Position numbers and translations under genes: made by a program. Below the pieces are notes generated by a model. It saw only the letters and a program-made list of their open reading frames with translations. It searched no databases and was not told the DNA's origin. 9,372 bases of DNA from Anaerofustis sp. (lineage in GTDB: Bacteria; Bacillota; Clostridia; Eubacteriales; Anaerofustaceae): NCBI RefSeq assembly GCF_019420015.1, contig NZ_JAHZIA010000048.1, positions 1 to 9,372 of the forward strand, given 5' to 3'. Below are positions 7,138-9,372 of the stretch, in pieces. The stretch's first letter is position 1. Every line of letters starts with the position of its first letter.

Positions 7138-7263
7138 ATGATTAATGATGTTATATACAAACCACAATACATTTTAGATTGGGATAAAGGTATAGATAAA
7201 ATAATTAAAAAAACAATATTATATGTAATTAAAAATAGACATTTATTGTTATATAAAGTATAA
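7138..7263 (+). other. Possible 41-codon reading frame, unproven
   Basis: An open frame starting MINDVIYKPQYILDWDKG and ending LLLYKV, Lys/Ile/Tyr-rich. The nearest purine-rich stretch (AAAGG) is about 14 bases before the ATG, too far for a normal ribosome site. The candidate promoter of the surface-protein gene overlaps its 3' end. It may be chance in AT-rich DNA, or the stub of a decayed gene; no family recognised. Confidence 0.2.
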
Positions 7264-7264
7264 T
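7236..7264 (+). promoter_or_regulatory. Candidate promoter of the surface-protein gene
   Basis: -35 TAGACA (7236-7241), a 17-base spacer, -10 TATAAT (7259-7264). It predicts a leader of about 185 bases that contains the whole inverted repeat 7281-7422. A weaker alternative, TTGATA (7310-7315), 18 bases, TATATT (7334-7339), lies between the repeat arms. Both matches arise in AT-rich DNA. Confidence 0.5.
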
Positions 7265-7280
7265 ATTTGTGACATTGATG

Positions 7281-7422
7281 ATACATTGTAAGATACTTTG
7301 ATTTTTTACTTGATATTATTAAATTTAAGTATTTATATTACATTTTATATTCAGTTATGAAATATTTTTTATTTATAACAAAAGTATACTTTTTTACGGT
7401 TTACATATAGCTTACAATGTAT
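7281..7422. repeat. 12-base inverted repeat upstream of the surface-protein gene
   Basis: ATACATTGTAAG (7281-7292) and its exact reverse complement CTTACAATGTAT (7411-7422) are separated by 118 bases. A second, nested pair, ATACTTT (7293-7299) and AAAGTAT (7381-7387), continues the left arm. The right arm ends 15 bases before the AAGGAGG ribosome site. It could form a long-range leader structure or bound an invertible segment; chance cannot be excluded in such AT-rich DNA. Confidence 0.45.
7380..7393. promoter_or_regulatory. 14-bp perfect palindrome, possible operator
   Basis: AAAAGTATACTTTT is a loopless two-fold symmetric site 61 bases before the surface-protein start, within the predicted leader. 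Symmetry of this kind suits binding by a dimeric repressor; no known operator was recognised. Confidence 0.25.
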
Positions 7423-7454
7423 TTGACTTCAATATATAAGGAGGAACTATAAAC

Positions 7455-9372
7455 ATGAACTTAATTAAAAGGTTAATGGTATATTTGCTTATACCTGCTA
7501 TGGTATTAAGCATGATACCTCAAACTGTATTTGCACAAGAAAAAGTTACTTCTTTACTTAAATATGAAGTTACACAAGAAATGAACGAAGATAAAACAGA
7601 AGTAACGATTTCACTAAAGGTTACTGATACAGAAAATATTCAGTTAGAAAAAGCAACATTGCCAGATGGTACAGAAAAGACAGAAGATTTGTCTGTCGTT
7701 ACTTACAATGTTTCTGAAAATGGGAAATATGATTTTAAAGTAAACTATGTAATGGATGGTACACAACAAGAAGAAACAATTCCTGTTGAGGTATCTGGAT
7801 TGAAAGAAAAAGATAAGCTGAATACCAATGAAAATAATGCAAATATATTACAAAAAGTTAAGAGCGCTAATTCTGATAAAGCAAGCCCTAAAAATATAAA
7901 ATATATCCATTTAAATAGTCATGATGGTGATGACAATAACGATGGACTTACAGAAAAATCAAGCGTTAAGACATTTGCAAAAGCAAAATCATTAATTCAA
8001 GATGGAGACATTATTTTAATTGATAGCTATGTAGAAATCATGCAAGATGAAATATGGAACTTAAAAGAGTTTCCAAATTCAAAGGTACAGCGTAATTGCT
8101 CAATGAATATGATAGAAATTAATGATAAAGCTTCATTAACTTTAAGTAATATTCGGATTGACGGAAGTCATTATCAAGGAATTATTGATGATGCATTTGA
8201 ATCGATAATTCGCATGGGCGAACCACAAGGAGATGCAACTAATTCTAGTGTTTTAGTATTAAACTCAGGTGCAATTCTTGAAAATAATATTAACTCAGGA
8301 GGTTATGGTGGTGCAATTAATGCTAATAGTTATAATAAAATAACTATAAACAAAGGTGCTTCGATTCAAAATAACGGAACAGTAGAAAAGAAAGAAGCTC
8401 CAATTTACGGAGGAGCAATTAATCTAGAAAATCATTCTGAATTAATCATGAATGGTGGAACCATCAGTAACAATCATGCTGTTACTGGCGGCGCAGTTTC
8501 AGTAATTGCATCTTCTATGACTATGAAAGGTGGCTCGATTATCAATAACTCTGCTAATAATAAGAATTCATTTGCAGGTCATTATGGTGGAGCTATTTGT
8601 TTGCGTAATTACGCAGACATTTCAGGAGCACCTGCATATGAGATTAAAGGTGAAACAAGTTTCACAATGACAAATGGTACCATTTCAGGGAATGAAGCAA
8701 CTTATAGCAGTTCTAACGGAGATAAAGGTTTAGGTGGAGCAATAGCTAGTTTTGCAGATTATACAAAAGGTTGCGAAAGCAATCCTAAGATTAAAATTAA
8801 TATAACAGGTGGAAACATTACTGAAAATAAAGCAATCAATGGAGGAGCAATCTCCGCATATTTTGAAGCAACAGATGTTAATATTTCAAATGCAAATATT
8901 TCTAATAACGAAGCTGTATCCCAAGGAGGAGCTATTTACGGAGTGTTTAACTCAAAAATCAATCTAGAAAATACTGTTATTTCAAAAAATAAAGCAGCTG
9001 GGGGCGCAGGTGCATATTTATATGCTTCAGAAATGACTATGAAATCTGGAGAAATAAGTCACAATAATGCTAGTCATTATGGAGGTGGTATATATATTGA
9101 TAGTCCTGCTTGGAACAATAAAACTGCTACTTGTACTATACTTGGAGGAGCAGTCAAGTCCAACACTGCAACTAAAGGCAAAGGTAGTGACGGTATTTAT
9201 CAAAACAGCAAATTAAATATTGGTGAAAAAGCTCTAGTTAATAAAGACAATGACGTCTATCTTCCAAGTAATCGAGTTATCGATGTTATAAAACCGCTTA
9301 AGAACATTACACGAAAAAATAGTGTTTCTATTACAAGTGAAGATTGTGTTATAGAAGATGCACAAAATAAAG
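7455..9372 (+). CDS. Secreted surface protein with Pmp-like beta-helix repeats (3' end outside window)
   Basis: The first 639 codons of a large exported protein, open at the window edge. A signal peptide (MNLIKR, then a hydrophobic stretch) ends at VFA/QE, residues 27/28. Residues 28-118 look like a small beta-sandwich. After a polar linker, 150-200 form the usual lead-in of right-handed beta-helix surface proteins (YIHLNSHDGDDNNDG, then VKTFAKAK and GDIILI). From about 230 it repeats a unit of roughly 25-36 residues, of the form IS-x-N-x-A followed by GGA[I/V]. GG motifs start at 285, 319, 345, 378, 427, 463, 491, 516 and 543. This resembles chlamydial Pmp GGA[ILV]/FxxN repeats, here with Ile for Phe. 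Likely an adhesin; the cell-wall anchor is not in view. The start has AAGGAGG ten bases upstream. Codon use differs from the neighbours: seven Arg codons, none AGA. Confidence 0.88.
   Translation, partial: MNLIKRLMVYLLIPAMVLSMIPQTVFAQEKVTSLLKYEVTQEMNEDKTEVTISLKVTDTENIQLEKATLPDGTEKTEDLSVVTYNVSENGKYDFKVNYVMDGTQQEETIPVEVSGLKEKDKLNTNENNANILQKVKSANSDKASPKNIKYIHLNSHDGDDNNDGLTEKSSVKTFAKAKSLIQDGDIILIDSYVEIMQDEIWNLKEFPNSKVQRNCSMNMIEINDKASLTLSNIRIDGSHYQGIIDDAFESIIRMGEPQGDATNSSVLVLNSGAILENNINSGGYGGAINANSYNKITINKGASIQNNGTVEKKEAPIYGGAINLENHSELIMNGGTISNNHAVTGGAVSVIASSMTMKGGSIINNSANNKNSFAGHYGGAICLRNYADISGAPAYEIKGETSFTMTNGTISGNEATYSSSNGDKGLGGAIASFADYTKGCESNPKIKINITGGNITENKAINGGAISAYFEATDVNISNANISNNEAVSQGGAIYGVFNSKINLENTVISKNKAAGGAGAYLYASEMTMKSGEISHNNASHYGGGIYIDSPAWNNKTATCTILGGAVKSNTATKGKGSDGIYQNSKLNIGEKALVNKDNDVYLPSNRVIDVIKPLKNITRKNSVSITSEDCVIEDAQNK

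Larger units (their letters stand above)
7014..7454. other. AT-rich intergenic region before the surface-protein gene
   Basis: About 440 bases without a convincing gene. It holds a candidate promoter (7236-7264), a 12-base inverted repeat (7281-7292 and 7411-7422), the palindrome AAAAGTATACTTTT (7380-7393), the palindrome AAAAGGCCTTTT (7118-7129) and a 41-codon reading frame (7138-7263). No tRNA, known riboswitch or insertion-sequence end was recognised. Confidence 0.7.

Noticed and set aside
8307..9095. Regularly spaced GGAGGAGC(A/T)-like DNA motifs as a CRISPR or DNA repeat array
   Set aside because: The spacing varies, only a few codons are shared and the reading frame stays open; they are protein-level beta-helix repeats.

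Overview
The window looks like chromosomal DNA of a low-GC, anaerobic Gram-positive bacterium (Clostridia/Tissierellia-like). The signs are AT-rich intergenic DNA, strong AGGAGG ribosome sites, AGA/ATA-rich codon use, short hairpin plus T-tract terminators and sigma-A-type promoters. No gene gives a secure genus, so the taxonomy is inference.

Left third (1-4090, + strand): the 3' part of a 2-oxo acid dehydrogenase operon in the order E2 (C-terminus only), E3 (lpdA) and one fused E1 alpha-beta gene. Gaps are 12-13 bases and the operon ends in a clear intrinsic terminator. Middle (4200-6940, - strand): a small membrane protein with a Lys/Glu-rich tail on its own promoter, then a three-gene unit read leftward: a small Sir2-like protein, a 92-residue protein of unknown function, and lipoate-protein ligase A. 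That unit starts at a near-consensus promoter (TTGAAA, 17, TATAAT) and ends in a terminator overlapping the lplA stop. Right third (6940-9372, + strand): about 0.5 kb of very AT-rich DNA without a convincing gene, then the first 639 codons of a secreted surface protein predicted to fold as a beta-helix with Pmp-like GGA[I/V] repeats. It runs off the window.

How the genes fit together: LplA attaches salvaged lipoate to lipoyl domains such as those expected on the E2 encoded at the left edge, and E3 and E1 complete that complex. The Sir2-like gene leads the lplA operon. Other sirtuins are known to remove lipoyl groups or to ADP-ribosylate lipoyl carriers, so the three-gene unit could be a lipoyl-modification module. 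The Sir2-like protein has no cysteine at all, hence no zinc site, and several usual NAD-site residues are changed. This is the best candidate for something new here.

The surface protein has different codon use (no AGA among seven Arg codons, ATT-rich Ile) and lies behind AT-rich DNA holding an apparently ownerless terminator and a 12-base inverted repeat. This fits an acquired accessory gene, possibly with switchable or structured-leader expression.
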